A stretch of DNA of 64,000 bases, taken from NCBI GenBank assembly GCA_039881145.1, contig JAYKKI010000090.1, positions 8,358,501-8,422,500 of the forward strand, in the 5' to 3' direction. Of the stretch, positions 36,970 to 50,119 are shown one piece after another. The stretch is from Druceiella hillmani. Lineage: Eukaryota; Arthropoda; Insecta; Lepidoptera; Hepialidae. A model generated the notes under the pieces. The model did no database searches. It had not been told where the DNA came from and worked only from the letters and a program-made list of their open reading frames with translations. The first letter of the stretch is position 1, and each line of letters opens with the position of its first letter. Position numbers and translations under genes: made by a program.

Positions 36970-39774
36970 AAAGACTTTTTGATGACATTCCACTTAATAG
37001 AGTACGCGAAAATTGGTGATGTACATTATGTTTAATAAGGTATATAAAATTTTTTTTTTCTATTTTACTGCATTTTAATTAAGACATTTCTTTGAAGTAT
37101 CTACTTCCAAAATTTCTTGTACGTATGTTTAAAATTGTGAAAACTGTTAAACTGTGGCAGTCAAATAGACGGATGGATATAGCAAATTAATTTTTTTAAG
37201 AATTTTTTAAAACAAAAATACGGAATAAAATATATGCAAGGTTTTGATTTTCATCATTCTACTACGTAACTCTAAAAATATTTTGTTTTTTTTAAATAAC
37301 GTCATTACTTTTTAGTAGCATAAGGGGAATACAGTATCTTGCGATGAGTACAAAGAAACAACCATTCTATTAAAATTGTTTCTTTTAAATATTTTGTAAA
37401 ACAACATTTTTCCCAACAGTTGGTTTAGATTTCATACAGACCTCCTTCTGACTGACGAAATACGAAACCAACAAACTTTTCTTCCATTTACACATTTACT
37501 CGGACGCGGATTACCCAACAGCATTCGAACTAATCTGGCTGATTTATTATGAAGATTTATCTTGTTAATTGTATCAAACAAGAAGATAATTAGTGAAATA
37601 GTTTAGCAGATTTATGCTTAAATTATTTTTTTTAAATCTATCCTTCTATAAAGTAATGTAGCACACATGTATCAAATCTATACTGAACCAATTCAACCTT
37701 ACCATTTCAAACTTAGCAACTGAAAAAAAAATATCTTTATATTTACGCGGAACGCAAACGACCGGCAATAATCGATCCAATAATAGCACCTCTTGATGTA
37801 TGCACTGAATCGATTGAAATTTGGTCACCTATCTCTTCTGAAAACTCGCCTCTTACAATAATCTATTGTATGATATGACATAGGGGTAACCAACTTATAG
37901 ATGTTTTCCTTACAGAATTTAAGTCATTAATAGAAACTTTACTTGTATAAGGGAAGAATTATAGGGGAAAATAATTAGGAAAATACTAGATATTTTAGCT
38001 TAGATTTCTGAATGTTTTATTGATAATTACGGATATAATTAAAAAGAAAGTTGTTAGAACAAAGTTTAAGATTATTAAAGACTGAAATAACAAAATAATT
38101 TTAGTTTTTTCAAAGAACATTACTAAATTTATTACATGTCAATCTGTCAGAGCTGTTTTTTCCAAAAATCACTTGACCTCTTTAAACACCACGCACACAA
38201 TCGGCCAATCTATGCCACCTCCTCGAATTTTATTGCCTAAAATGCTGGAAAAATGCCTAAATAAAGACGTAGCGGTTGGAAAAAATTATCAGAGTATCTT
38301 CTGTAACCATTTTGAATTAAATAAATGACCTGTTCAAAGTTAATGCAAGGTGGGTGCCAAAAATTCTCACGTCGCGGCAAAAGTAACAATGTATCGAATC
38401 ACGCAACTTTGTGTAGATTTCCTTAAAAAATATTTATTCAATAACGTTTTATAATTTCTAACCTCTGAAGTTCAAACATTAGGAGCTGCGACAAATTGAA
38501 AATTTCAAGAAAATAATTCAATATCTAAGAAGTGTTATGCAATTAAATATGTGAGTTACGAAATTAAATAAATGATTCAAAGTATGCAAATGGTTATTTA
38601 AACAAATTCACAGTTTTAGCTTAAAATATCGTTTTTCCGTAAACATTTACTTCAAATGTAGCTTTCTATCGAAAAACTAATACAGAAAGGTTCATTGCAT
38701 AAAACAATATATTTTTTTACAAGGTCCGTTCCGTATTTGGCTAATATTTATAACTACTAATCTCTGACAAAATAGGTGAACTCGACTTTCATCTATAAAA
38801 AAATCGCGCGCGCATTACCCGACAGCGCGGGAAATACTCAATCAATCAATCACAATAAGCTCCTAATCCGGCTGATTCACCGCGAAGATTGTTCCTGTCA
38901 AATTTGTAATACATGATGTCATTCTTTTAGTTTGTTGAATTATTTCAACTGCGTTATTGGAAACTTATGGTATGCATAACGAAAATATGCCGTCGTCGTC
39001 AATTTATGTTTATATAAAGCTTATGTGTATGTTAAAGTTTATTTACAGGTTGTAAGTTGGTTTTAAAATCACTACAACAGCTGTTTTAAAATGAAATTGC
39101 CCCACAGAAGTGACAAAATTAAATCACTGTCAAAAAACTTCCGGCAGATGGGTTTATGTTGTATAAAGAGTAAATTAAGGGCGGTGCCTGATTCAGGTTT
39201 AAAAAAATCATAAATGGTTTTCTTAAATTGATATTATTCATTGGAGATTAATTCAGAATGTTATAGAACGAAATTCTCAATATTTTGAGAATCACACCCT
39301 ATAGTATTCGAGTGAGTGAAGCAAATAGCTAGTTAACTTCTAGGACGAAACAAATTTTCGTTTGTTTTATACTGTCACAAAAAAGATTATATCATCGACT
39401 GATATTTCGTGGACCTGGTTTTTAGTTATTTTATTACCACATATTAAAATTATAACATACCCGTTACGGATTGAAAATCAAAACAGGTATCTGTACTGAT
39501 AATGACGTAAGAAACTGTTAAAACGACATTAGGTCATTTACTTTTAACAAATGGGGATCCACAGTATGACATCTCTGCGGATGGCGAGAACAATTTGTAA
39601 CAAAAATTAAGTAGCACCAAAACAGAAGGACTAACATCATATATCTCAACTTAATCCAAAGATTTTAAACTACTTAACTACAATCTTTGAAGATTTATCT
39701 AAAGAAAAATTGCCTGTGAGACTCTTAAACGGCCATACGCAAAATTTCAATGAAAATTTTAACTAAGCAATGTG
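36970..39774. other. A+T-rich stretch without genes
   Basis: No protein motif. A tgtggcagtcaaatagacgg phrase at about 37153 is another tail-like repeat trace. Nothing else recognised. Confidence 0.45.
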
Positions 39775-40010
39775 AAGTATCCGTGCTGAAAAATTAAACA
39801 GAACTGCTGATCTGTCAAATTTATTGCCTCCGTTGCAGCTTTAGTATCCAACAAAAGTTATCCTTCAACAAACTGCAAATGAACATTGAACAAAATGCCG
39901 TCATTTTAACCAGTTCATACAAAAATACGCGAGTCACGAGAAGCACCGCATATTAAATAGCACAAAAGAGAATAATTCTTTAGAAGGTATATGTTTTATT
40001 TAAATATTAC
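39775..40010. repeat. Segmental repeat z, copy 2
   Basis: Paralogue of 1-245 in the same orientation. It is not followed by repeat a: the next paralogous block (a) starts only at 52060, so about 12 kb of unrelated sequence intervenes here against about 2.9 kb in copy 1. Confidence 0.7.
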
Positions 40011-40745
40011 ACTTGCTTCCTATACAGAGGCCATCAACATAACAAAGAAATGCAAATCAAATGAAAATAAAGACTATTTTCTATATAGTAAACTTTTTTC
40101 CTTTTAGTTTATTTTAACATTTTTAATATACGAAAATATATAATTCAATTTCATTTTTCATTCATTCATTCATTCAAAAATTAGAAAACCTATTTATTTT
40201 TCTTCCTTCCAGATCTTCCGTCAATGATGGAAGTGTGAAAAATAACAATTTAGAAATTCAGAATTTCAAAACCAAAACTGAGAAAGAAAGTCCGAAAAAG
40301 GAAGAAAGATAATTATCGCAGTATTTGATCTACCATATTAGTGATGACTTACGATGAGTAGAGTAATATTACTACAAACAAGGTACGGAATACTCGATGG
40401 ACAGTCTCGCTCGTGGTTGTTTTTTTTATTAATATCCATTTTTATAAGAATTTGGATTAATTTTTGAATACCAAGAATCAAATTCACGAGAAGTGAAGAA
40501 AGTTGATTAGAATGACAATTCACCGCACAAACTTACTTGATAGCTTGCCATATTCGTTGGACTTTTTTAAAGACAATAATAATTACAATTATTACTGCTA
40601 CATTACTTTATTAGGGTCTATTATTTCTTTACTTCTTATTTTAATATTTACTCTATCGTACATTATTATTCAATCCATATTGATATATCATTTAAGTCAA
40701 ATGTGTTATTCATTTTAAATATATATATATATATATATATATATC

Positions 40746-40818
<73 letters not shown>

Positions 40819-42199
40819 AAATTTATGTACATACCATTTGCCACTCTCTCTTTGATAGCATTATTTTATTTTGCAATCAGTCACCAAATAATAAATTTCC
40901 AAATACATATGTCAAGGAATAAGACAATCTGATTTATCAACAGCGGCGGATCAATACAGTTAGTAAATTACTAGTTAAGTCCTAATCAATACAAATACTT
41001 CTCCTAATACCTAACCCAAATTACTTTTTCATCGAATCCTAAATATGTTCAACACATAGCACAAAACTTATTCGTATTGATACAATAATTAACACTACGA
41101 AAGTATGCTCAATCAATATATACAATCGAAGAAAATCACCCAGACCGCGTCCGCCTGTCTGTGCACCCTTTTCTCAGTAAGTACTGAACATATTTTATTT
41201 CCATTTTGACCAATGGATGGGAATGGCGTTGTATAAATTAGCTAGTCTGTAATGATTTTTCTTGAGGAAGTCGAAAAAAAAATCAACTTTGCAAACCATC
41301 AGAAATACACGAACGTTATGCATATAAGAAGGTTGGCCTTAAATATTGCCATAAAAAAGTATATGACAATACCTGTCTGCCTTTTACATGGAGGCTATAA
41401 TAATGAAATTCATGAAATCATCAAAACCCAAAATTCAGTTACAGTTGCAGTGTATTTTTGAGCAATAACATATTAATCGTAATCCTTTTAAAAATGTTAA
41501 TTGCTGTTAATATCCCAAGGAATATTATTTTTAATACCAATTTATTTAAACGAATAATTCAGAACTTATAGGAATGTCTTTGATCACGAGGCAAAATAAA
41601 TAACTACCTTACCTGAAAAAAAAGAAATATTTCTATTATATATATTTATACATATTTTTTGTGTTCTGAAAGAAATGAGCCTGTATTTAAAAGTACCAAA
41701 AGATCTTACAAGCGATTTAATTTCTTTGGAAAAAATTGTACTGGTATCAATTCGTTTAAAATTTAGCTCAATAGATGGCGGTAGTGTCTAATGAAATCAC
41801 GACGTAATTTCTATACCGGAAATATACTAAAATATGTTGAAAAGTTAATATAACAAGTCTCCGTCTTTAAATACTTACAAAGCTCCATTGACTCCTAAGT
41901 TTGTGGATATTGGTTATAATTGGTCGATATTTAGTTTTTGATTATTTTTTTTATCAATAATTAAATAACGAACTTTTTAGTGTAATATTTTAGTTGTCAT
42001 TTTTAATTTTAAGCTGTCAATTACTATAATTTTTAGTAATAGGGAAAGAACTTTATTTACGAAATGACAACTAGTCATTCTATACAAAGAAGAAGACAAT
42101 TTTCAGTGGAATGAAAGTCTGCCCTTTCATTAAACCGTGAAAAAAGTTGACGTGAACAGAAAGAGAATCTTCAGCTGAATATGTTGTAATAAGCGCTTG
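40011..42199. other. A+T-rich stretch with a TA microsatellite
   Basis: The 40720-40818 tract is the only clear structure. Frames at 40503-40718 and 41252-41461 resemble nothing known and are not supported by any homologous copy. Confidence 0.45.
40720..40818. repeat. (TA)n microsatellite
   Basis: About 100 bp of TA with single C or G interruptions. Confidence 0.95.
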
Positions 42200-42480
42200 T
42201 AATTAGACCACATAAGAGAAGAGTTATATTATTATCGACGAACAAATAGATCCGTAATGAGAAGATCCATATGAGATTTACAATCCCCGACATAGCTCAC
42301 GCAATTAGTCCGCTCGGAAGAAATAGTTCTCAAATAGCCGTCATGTACCGAAAGACGTAGTGTAGGACAACGCGACCTGCTAAAGTCACGGGAATCTGTC
42401 GAATGCATGTAGCACGGGATCGATGAAGAATAATGGATCGATGGGAATCAATTGAGGAGGCCTATGTTTAGAGGTGGACG
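42200..42480 (+). pseudogene. Possible Tc1-like transposase N-terminal trace
   Basis: A less A+T-rich block. In one plus frame it reads RFTIPDIAHAISPLGRN, then a stop, then RPAKVTGICRMHVARDR. This recalls the second half of the paired helix-turn-helix domain of Tc1 transposases (xAxxIAxxIS...RRPAKV). Frames on both sides are broken and no catalytic motif follows. It could equally be unrelated unique DNA. Confidence 0.3.
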
Positions 42481-42575
42481 TCTTCCAAATTATTAGTCTT
42501 ACAACAGATAACATGATACGTTAAAAATATCTATGTTGACCATTGCCAAATAATTTAAGCTTTATTTAAATTACT

Positions 42576-42654
42576 TAAATATTATTCAATTAGCGAAATT
42601 GGGAAAGATCAATCATGTTCATCTTTCCCAATTTTGCTAATTGAATAATATTTA
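42576..42654. repeat. 34-bp-arm hairpin, one mismatch
   Basis: Arms 42576-42609 and 42621-42654 pair at 33 of 34 positions around an 11-bp loop. No target duplication outside the arms was seen. Confidence 0.9.
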
Positions 42655-42902
42655 ATCATTTTGGATTATTTATAGCTTAACAATTTTAATAATCATTATA
42701 TTTCATACTTTTTGTCAAAAGTAACATATTTCACTTTGATAATCGTGACGAAAGCAGCCAGTTGCATGTCATATTGTGCATAAAATAGAGTTGCGCAGTC
42801 ATATATATCTCAAAAAATTAGTGACATAAGTTAAGTAAATATCTCCAAATCCCTCGCTTGGGCAATATCAGGGAGTGAGAGCATACAATGCGTATCAATT
42901 TG

Positions 42903-43172
42903 AAGCTCAGTATTTTCCATAAGTGGTTTTTGATTAAAAATGGATAAAGAAAGAAGTATTATTAAGAGTATTAGTTTTCTTAAAGAAAAAATTTCTTTAA
43001 GAAAACTAATACTCTTAATAATAAAAAAAAATATCGCCCTTACTTTAATCTACCTTCTAAATTAATATTTTTTTTACATTTTATTGCGCATTAGTTGAGA
43101 TCGCCACAGAAATAATATTCTTTCGCAATATAGTATTTTATTTCCATTGGCTTAGAACCGAAGAAACTGTAA
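42903..43172. repeat. Direct repeat g, copy 1 (with hairpin)
   Basis: Aligns with 44032-44273, starting aagctcagtattttccataa and ending near ggcttagaaccgaagaaac. The copies are highly similar outside the hairpin region, so this duplication is younger than the a-e set. Confidence 0.9.
42958..43022. repeat. Perfect 31-bp-arm hairpin inside repeat g
   Basis: Arms 42958-42988 and 42992-43022 are exact reverse complements with a 3-bp loop. The paralogous site at about 44085-44125 has a recognisable right-arm sequence (aagaaaactaatact) but no matching left arm. Confidence 0.92.
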
Positions 43173-43734
43173 TATAGCAGTAGATTTATTTACTACGGAA
43201 TCAAAAAATAATAAATTTACGTTTAATTCGGGGGTGACTCTCTGGCTACCCACCTTCCCGTACTGGCATCTTACCATCGACTGATGGTTCTTTATGCAAA
43301 CAAAGGTCAACGAGCTTATGAACTAGTTTTACCACAAATGATTTTGAAATCCATCAAGCCCTAATTCCACACTTAAAAGCAAAAATATCAAGGATAGTCG
43401 TTGGTTATTAGTAGTAATACTATTCAACAACTCTACAAAAATATTAGCGTAATATCAAAGAAAGAATTTTATTAGTAATTATTTTTTTTATAGTTTTTTG
43501 CTTTCAAAAATGACATGAGTGTGCTATGTAATTCAGTATATGAAATATATTCTATATATTAAATAAAAGTATATAAACTAGCCAATAAATAGCCACACCA
43601 CAACTTAGTATTTTAATTAGTTCATAAAGAATTTCTCAACCATTAAAAACTCTTATTCGTCCAGAAGACAGAGAGCGCATGCAAACATCCATGACCATCT
43701 TTAGTAGAATAAAAATATATGGAAATGTCTAAGG

Positions 43735-43900
43735 TAGTACCAAAATAGAAAGGGATATTCATGACAAAGTCAATTCGGTCCGGAGATATTTTGGTATTAT
43801 TGGAATCACCAGAGAGCTAATGTTGAAACTTTTTCAGTTACACCTTACGTGACGCTGAGTGAATGGGCGGCGACCCGCCTCACGAAGTTACATATGATTC
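43735..43900. repeat. Direct repeat h, copy 1
   Basis: Resembles 46895-47040: ccaaaatagaaagg-atatt, gacaaagtcaatt-g-t-cg, ttaggtattattgga-t and cgcctcacgaa. Diverged, non-coding. Confidence 0.55.
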
Positions 43901-44031
43901 CATCACGTAACTTTCGATTTTAACACGTTAACTGCCAAGATGCATACTGAGAAATAGTAAAAACACAACTTGGTGTTACTTTATTTAAAATTGTGTGTAT
44001 ATGCCATTAAAACAATAATAAATAGTTTATT

Positions 44032-44273
44032 AAGCTCAGTATTTTCCATAAGTGGTTTTTAATTAAAAATGGATAAAGAAACTTTCCTTTTAAAATGTTT
44101 TTTAAGAAAACTAATACTAACGCACCAAAAAATATAGCCCTTACTTTAATCTACCTTCTAACTTAATTTTTTTTTACATTTTATTGCGTATTAGTTGAGA
44201 TCGCCACAGAATTAATATTCTTTCACAATATAGTATTTTATTGCCATTGGCTTAGAACCGAAGAAACCGTAAT
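44032..44273. repeat. Direct repeat g, copy 2 (no hairpin)
   Basis: Partner of 42903-43172. It contains the uninverted sequence at the position where copy 1 carries the hairpin. Confidence 0.9.
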
Positions 44274-44808
44274 TACAAAACTGCAACTTGTATTATATTG
44301 CTGGGTATTTTGTTTACAAGTGTTGGAAAAGGTGAAAGTTAAACAGTGGGGGATAGTCTATGGAGATAAAAATCTAAGGAGCCTGTCTTATACTTTCATA
44401 TTACGTGTGTAGAAAAATTTGTCATAATTTTTGTAAGCGGAGACACGTCATATCTACTTGCATTTCAACGTCACTCGGACCGAGACAAAATATTTCCTCT
44501 TTGTGAAATATATTTATGTTTCTTGGAAAATACATCAAAAAGTGCAAAAATTAGAGCGGAAAGACCTGTGCCTTAAAAACAATGTCACTTATTATAAATA
44601 AATCCACTTTTATTTAATTTTGAACAATATATATTATTCGTAAATAATTCACTCTCAATTTAATGAATTATTGAAAGGCCATTTCAAACTAATGAAATAT
44701 TAAACGGCGTGTACCAAACGAATAATTTTTAAATTAAAAAGCAGGATAAGTCAAAATTAAATGAACCTACGTGATGTAGTGTTATTTCTACTTTCTTTAA
44801 TTTCTTCA

Positions 44809-44849
44809 CCACGACTTAAGTTTCGTTGTATTACAACATCTTCAGGTGG
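44809..44849 (-). ncRNA. Hammerhead ribozyme motif, copy D left arm
   Basis: Intact core. Stem III has changed from ACC/GGT to ACT/AGT: two substitutions on opposite strands of the stem that keep the pair. Because the site is a palindromic hexamer this is suggestive of covariation, not proof. Confidence 0.72.
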
Positions 44850-44892
44850 GATATTAGCGAAGATCTTCTTAGCTAGAATCTTTGCTAATATC

Positions 44893-44933
44893 CCACCTGA
44901 AGTTGTTGTAATACAACGAAACCTAGGTCGTGG
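44893..44933 (+). ncRNA. Hammerhead motif with mutated core, copy D right arm
   Basis: Same architecture, but the core reads CTGAAGT instead of CTGAAGA. The last core A is an invariant hammerhead residue, so this arm is predicted inactive. Confidence 0.65.
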
Positions 44934-45044
44934 TAAATAAATTAAAGAAAGTAGAAATAATACTACATCACGTAGTTTCATTTAATTGTGAATAATGAAT
45001 TTCTACAAAATTAACGCCAAATATATTCTATAAAGCAGGATAAG

Positions 45045-46894
45045 GTTTAACATTTTCTATTGAATATTTCCATAATATAAATCGTTAGTTACATTATCTC
45101 CTGAATTGTAATTTCAGTCATACATGCAATCAGATGGCCATTGAAAACTTTGGTATTCTAATTTATTGAATGCACTGAATATTTTTGTTAATGATTTTAT
45201 TTGTATTGTTGCAAAACATTCAGTTCAATTACGAGATATAATTTTGAATGAAAATATATTTCAAGGACAATATTTTGATGGCGTTATTTATGACAAGCAA
45301 AATATAAATTGAAAACATGCGAATACCATACTGTAAATGCGTCTTTTATAATTATGAATATTAAACTTTTTTTTCCCTGTAATGACATTAAATTAATTAA
45401 TATTTTTTAAAACTTAAAAAATGATTTTTCATGTAATGTATAATTTATATCGAAATTTCCATATTTTATAAGGTACTTCCTAACATGATACTTTCTTAAG
45501 CGTTTTATTTTTATGATAACTTTAATCCCTATGTTCGTTAGTCTTTTTATGATTCATTAGTTTTCATTTCAAACTCCCGAAAATACCAGGTACTTTAAGA
45601 AACATTGGTAAATACGTATTGCCAATAATTGGTTACCAATAAGAAACAGTACCTTTTGCTCTCAAAATTTCACAACTGACTACTTTGGGATGGATGGAAA
45701 ACAATACAAAACAAAATTTTAATTATACAATCTCTTTCAAGGTTCAAAAGGTTCGTACCTAGCATTAGATCTCTATAAAGACCATTAAAATATTGTATAT
45801 TTTATCTAAATTTATCGATTCTTTTAAAAGCCCTCGAGAGAAACTTTGCTTAAGTTAATGACTTCACCTAATTCATAATTTAAACTTCCAAAAAGGTATT
45901 TTTCTGAGGATCTGGTAAATCATATTTCTTTTAAAAAATCTGTTAGGAGAGTCCAATTGCAAAACGATAATTTTATTTAAAAATATTAATGATATCTTTA
46001 CTGTCAGAAACGGCACAGTTAAATGTTTTTAAAAATTTTGTCTGTTATTTTATTACTCATAGATTAACTAATAAAAAAAATTCTGACCAATTAAATTATT
46101 TCATAAGCATTGATAATAGTATTAATATTATTTAGCTGTTACTAAAACTTCATACTGCTTTAACATTGAAAAGTTCATTCAAAACCGTGATGTATTGAAG
46201 AAAAAAGTGCGTATGCGAATCCACGCATGTGAAGCGAAATTCTTTATTGAGATTATTTATTTATAACTAATTTATTTATAAATTTATTACTGGTAAAATT
46301 TATGTAGAATTATTAATATTAATAAAAATATATGCTGTCTAATTTAATCGCTTGGTTTGTAATCAAATAAGTATACAATAACGGAGACTTATAGAAACAT
46401 ACATTATAGCAAAACTCATAAACGACTGTGCAGATTGCGAAAATTATTTTAACATTTCTAATCTAACATGTATGCTAAACAAAGTAATGAGTGAGTAAAA
46501 CAAGTTATTAAATCGACGTTTACTGAAGAAAATGAAAAGGAAATTAAATACTTTTCCCAAAAATATAGGAGCAGAATGTTTTAACAGAAATATCTACCTA
46601 TTCTAAATGCACAGTACGTATATATTTAACTACTTGCACTTTAACAAAATCCGTCCTTTATTCCTTTTTTTATTTATACAAGAACAACAAATAACGACAA
46701 AGGAATACTTTGATAGAGGGCCTAATACACATCAAAATTTTATAAAAAAATTTTAAATTAATCGTGGCATCACCCCACAATAATTGAACACTGTCACCCA
46801 TCGCACTCAAGCCGTTCAGCGCGGAGAAAACATACGACACAATCCATAACCAGCCTCAATATGAAAGAAATATTACTAAACTATAACCGGAAGT
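45045..46894. other. A+T-rich stretch without genes
   Basis: Nothing recognised. Confidence 0.45.
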
Positions 46895-47040
46895 CCTCGA
46901 AATAGAAAGGTATATTGGTGATAAAGTCAATTTGATTCCGATACATTTAGGTAATATTGGATTCCCTACAGCCCGAAGATTGAAGCTTATTTCACTTACT
47001 CTCATACAAAATAACGTAATGGCAGTGCCACGCCTCACAA
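46895..47040. repeat. Direct repeat h, copy 2
   Basis: Partner of 43735-43900. Just to the right, 47080-47115 (cataattcccgacttcagtt) also recurs at about 49865-49895. Confidence 0.55.
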
Positions 47041-47318
47041 TGTTTCGGATTGATTCTTAATAACATGTGATCTCAGCATTTCATAATTCCCGACTTCAGT
47101 TCATTCCCACCCTACTGAGCATAACATCCGCGGGGTAAATGAAATGTTTAGAAATCGATTTAATGTAACTAACAGATTAGTATAACATTTTGTATTCATT
47201 AATATAATACTTGAAATTACAGTTTTCTAATTGTGTTCAAGGTCTTACTGTAATTATCAGTTTAGAAAAGTACCAAATGTTTTATAAACCAAAAAGTAGA
47301 TGCAAATAATTCATTTAC

Positions 47319-47321
<3 letters not shown>

Positions 47322-47369
<48 letters not shown>
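47322..47369. repeat. (TA)n microsatellite
   Basis: About 24 TA units. Confidence 0.95.
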
Positions 47370-47371
<2 letters not shown>

Positions 47372-48811
47372 TTGGCAGTATGCCACATATACTGCAAAGT
47401 TATTCAATTAGCAATAACCTTTACGCCAGAAAGGTTTTAATTAGTTTGAGAAATTGGTTACGAAAATGTAATTTCAATGCCTCGATGTATAAAGGCAATT
47501 ATTTTATTTTTAAAAATGGTTATTCAATTATTTTTAAGCAAATCAGCGAATTGATAATTATAAAAAAAAATAAGCAATTTTGTACTACAAGTTTTTCTAT
47601 GTTAATATATTCTATATATTCTGCCTCCATGGACGCATACACGAATAGTAATCATTTTTGATAAAACTAAACAATCTCAATAAAAACTTGGAACGTTTTA
47701 GAAAACCTTAATAACTTATATAATATTGAATTAAATACATTTTAAGTACAGTTTCAATGACATAAGTCATAATAACTGCCATATCAAAACCTAAAACAAA
47801 TTTACACACTTTTTAAGTTTTTGTTTGTGCAGATTTAATATACATTTGAATACAACGTGCACAAGTATTCACTACTTTAGCACAAAGAGTTCCTTTCACC
47901 TATTATTATTCGATCAACACACGAAGCAAATATTAATATCAGGTATATATTTAAATAAATATTCCGATCAAAGGCCTTACGATTTATAATTCGATGTTTA
48001 CAAACAATTGAATACGTTTCATGGATTTAAAACATTCGTTTAAACGATTTTCGTCATCTCCAGAAATCAAATAGAGGGACCACAGTCATAAACTAAATTT
48101 ATTAAATATTAAATAACACCTAATATAATTAAGTAGGAGGGGAGGGGGCATACATCGTCATTATAACAAAACTATGACATTTACAGCTATCATTATAGTT
48201 TTCCTGTAACCTCTACGCAGGTTTCTGAACACCTTTTTTTGAAGTTATACTTCTTTAGGCGCGTTATGAAAAAATGATGAGAGTGAAATTTTTAGATTCG
48301 TCACACAAGTACAGCATGAAGTTGCAGCGGTTGCAGTCTCGAAACAAAAGCTATTGGCACCATCGTCGCCTCTGTTCACTGTTTTCATATTTATAGTATT
48401 TATCCACATGTTTTTAGTGTCTACATTCACACATGTGTTTTAGTGTCATTTAAGTTCGATTTATATATGCGCTGATAAATTATATTCAGTAGTGATTTAA
48501 ATTAAATATTTTGATTAATATATTTACTATTCGTAAATATTAATGAAAAAATTGTGTTTATAGACTTTTTCAAGTGCTCCAATATAATTGAGGTTATCTA
48601 TCCGTATGTATTATTTAATGATGCCAAAGAAGTATAACTTCTCACGCGAGTACATAAGTACACGCTCCCTTTTTTATTTTTTATAATTATAGATTCAGTA
48701 GTTTCAGCAAAACGTGGGGACAAACATATGTTTGTATATTTTATATTTCTTTATCTCTGAATATATGCTAATTAAAATTACGTGTAAGAAAATAAATGTA
48801 TGTCTGATACG
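47370..48811. other. A+T-rich stretch without genes
   Basis: A 93-codon plus frame at 47380-47661 has the biased composition expected of A+T-rich random sequence and no recognisable domain, so it is not called. Confidence 0.45.
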
Positions 48812-48812
48812 C

Positions 48813-48850
<38 letters not shown>

Positions 48851-48853
48851 GTA

Positions 48854-48925
<72 letters not shown>
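48812..48925. repeat. Interrupted (TA)n microsatellite
   Basis: Two long TA runs around a gtatgtatatgtg interruption. Confidence 0.95.
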
Positions 48926-49933
48926 GCATGTATGTCTTGAAAAGCAATGTTTAATCTTGACTTAAAATTAGAATACGCCATATTTAATATGTGAGTTTGT
49001 AGAAAACGACTAAACGTATAAAAGAGTCGATAATATTATATATAATGATCTATTATGAAACTATAAAGAATAGAATAGTATTTATCAATAATTGTAACTA
49101 CAAAGGACGTGTCAAAACTTAATGTACCCCACAAAGCATCTAATATGAATATCTATTTTTTTCAATCTACAAGACAGTTATATTTAATAAGTGCTTTATT
49201 GCACATCCATTCTTTGTTCGTTATAGCGAACATTAAATAACTGTAATAGAAGCATCTAATAGAAGCCGTTTACATAAAAAATTAATATCTATAGTACATT
49301 TTTGTTATTGCTTCGATTTTCATTTCCCGATAAAGATTTTTCACATAATCACCATTTGGTAATTTATTAACATATTGTATCTAGACGTGCACAATCAGGT
49401 TGTTTCAAACTGACAATTGTAAGTTTGATATTGCTTGACACGTATAGCCTATATATAAGCCAGTTAGTTCTGCTAGCTATATATATATATATATGCTAGT
49501 TCGTATTGACACACAATCAAGAACACACTCTTCAGAAACAAAATCTAGGGGAGCAGAGCTAAAAATAATACAGATGTTAAAATATAGCAAAATGAAGTCA
49601 ATATTTTTTATCCTAATGCATTAACATTTTTCCCCAACTTGTATTTAATAAAAGTTAGTGCAGAAATTCCTCGAAAAATCCCAATTAATTACAATAATTA
49701 TATTATTGTCTAGAATAAGTTATAACACCCCCAAAATTTATGCTTCCGACATATCTTAGGCCACGGAAGGTATGATCATATTTGTATGCACTGGGCACCA
49801 TCCAAATTGTTGAAGATCCGTGATCAATACCGATTAACGTCTTTACTGTAAGGAAGGTTTCAGTGTTCCATAATACCCGACTTCAGTTCAGTACCAGGCT
49901 ATTGTAATACGATTGCAAAATAAAAAAAACGAG
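48926..49933. other. A+T-rich stretch without genes
   Basis: A short TA run bracketed by gctag inverted ends lies at about 49472-49500. Nothing else recognised. Confidence 0.45.
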
Positions 49934-50050
49934 TTGAATATATTTAGCGTTAATTTTGTAGGAATTCATTAGAATTTAATTTTTTCTAACTAATTAAAAC
50001 TACGTGATGCATAATACTACATCACGTAGTTTCATTTAGTTGGGGAAAAT
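49934..50050 (-). mobile_element. Hammerhead-family fold-back element, copy E (minimal)
   Basis: Left tail (ttgaatatatttagcgtta) and outer arms only: actacgtgatg-cataa meets its inverse directly, so both ribozymes and the centre are deleted. Flanking A-rich sequences (49921-49933 and 50051-50063) match at about 9 of 13 positions, too weak to assert a target duplication. The outer-arm variants ally it with copy B. Confidence 0.75.
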
Positions 50051-50119
50051 TAAAAAAATAGTCTTGAAATATTTAACAAAATTCAATATAACTGGTAGGT
50101 TAATCTACCATATAACACT

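Larger units (their letters stand above)
44738..45044 (+). mobile_element. Hammerhead fold-back element, copy D (most complete)
   Basis: Body at 44751-45031 between perfect 13-bp direct repeats aaagcaggataag (44738-44750, 45032-45044). Two arms of about 110 bp are inverted around a short centre (gatcttcttagctagaatc). From the outside each arm has the terminal block with actacgtgatgtag, a block with ctactttcttta, the hammerhead segment and ggatattagc. The right side then continues with a tail of about 45 bp (gaataatgaatttctacaaa to ccaaatatattc). A minus-strand 74-codon frame here is an artefact of the palindrome. Confidence 0.92.
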
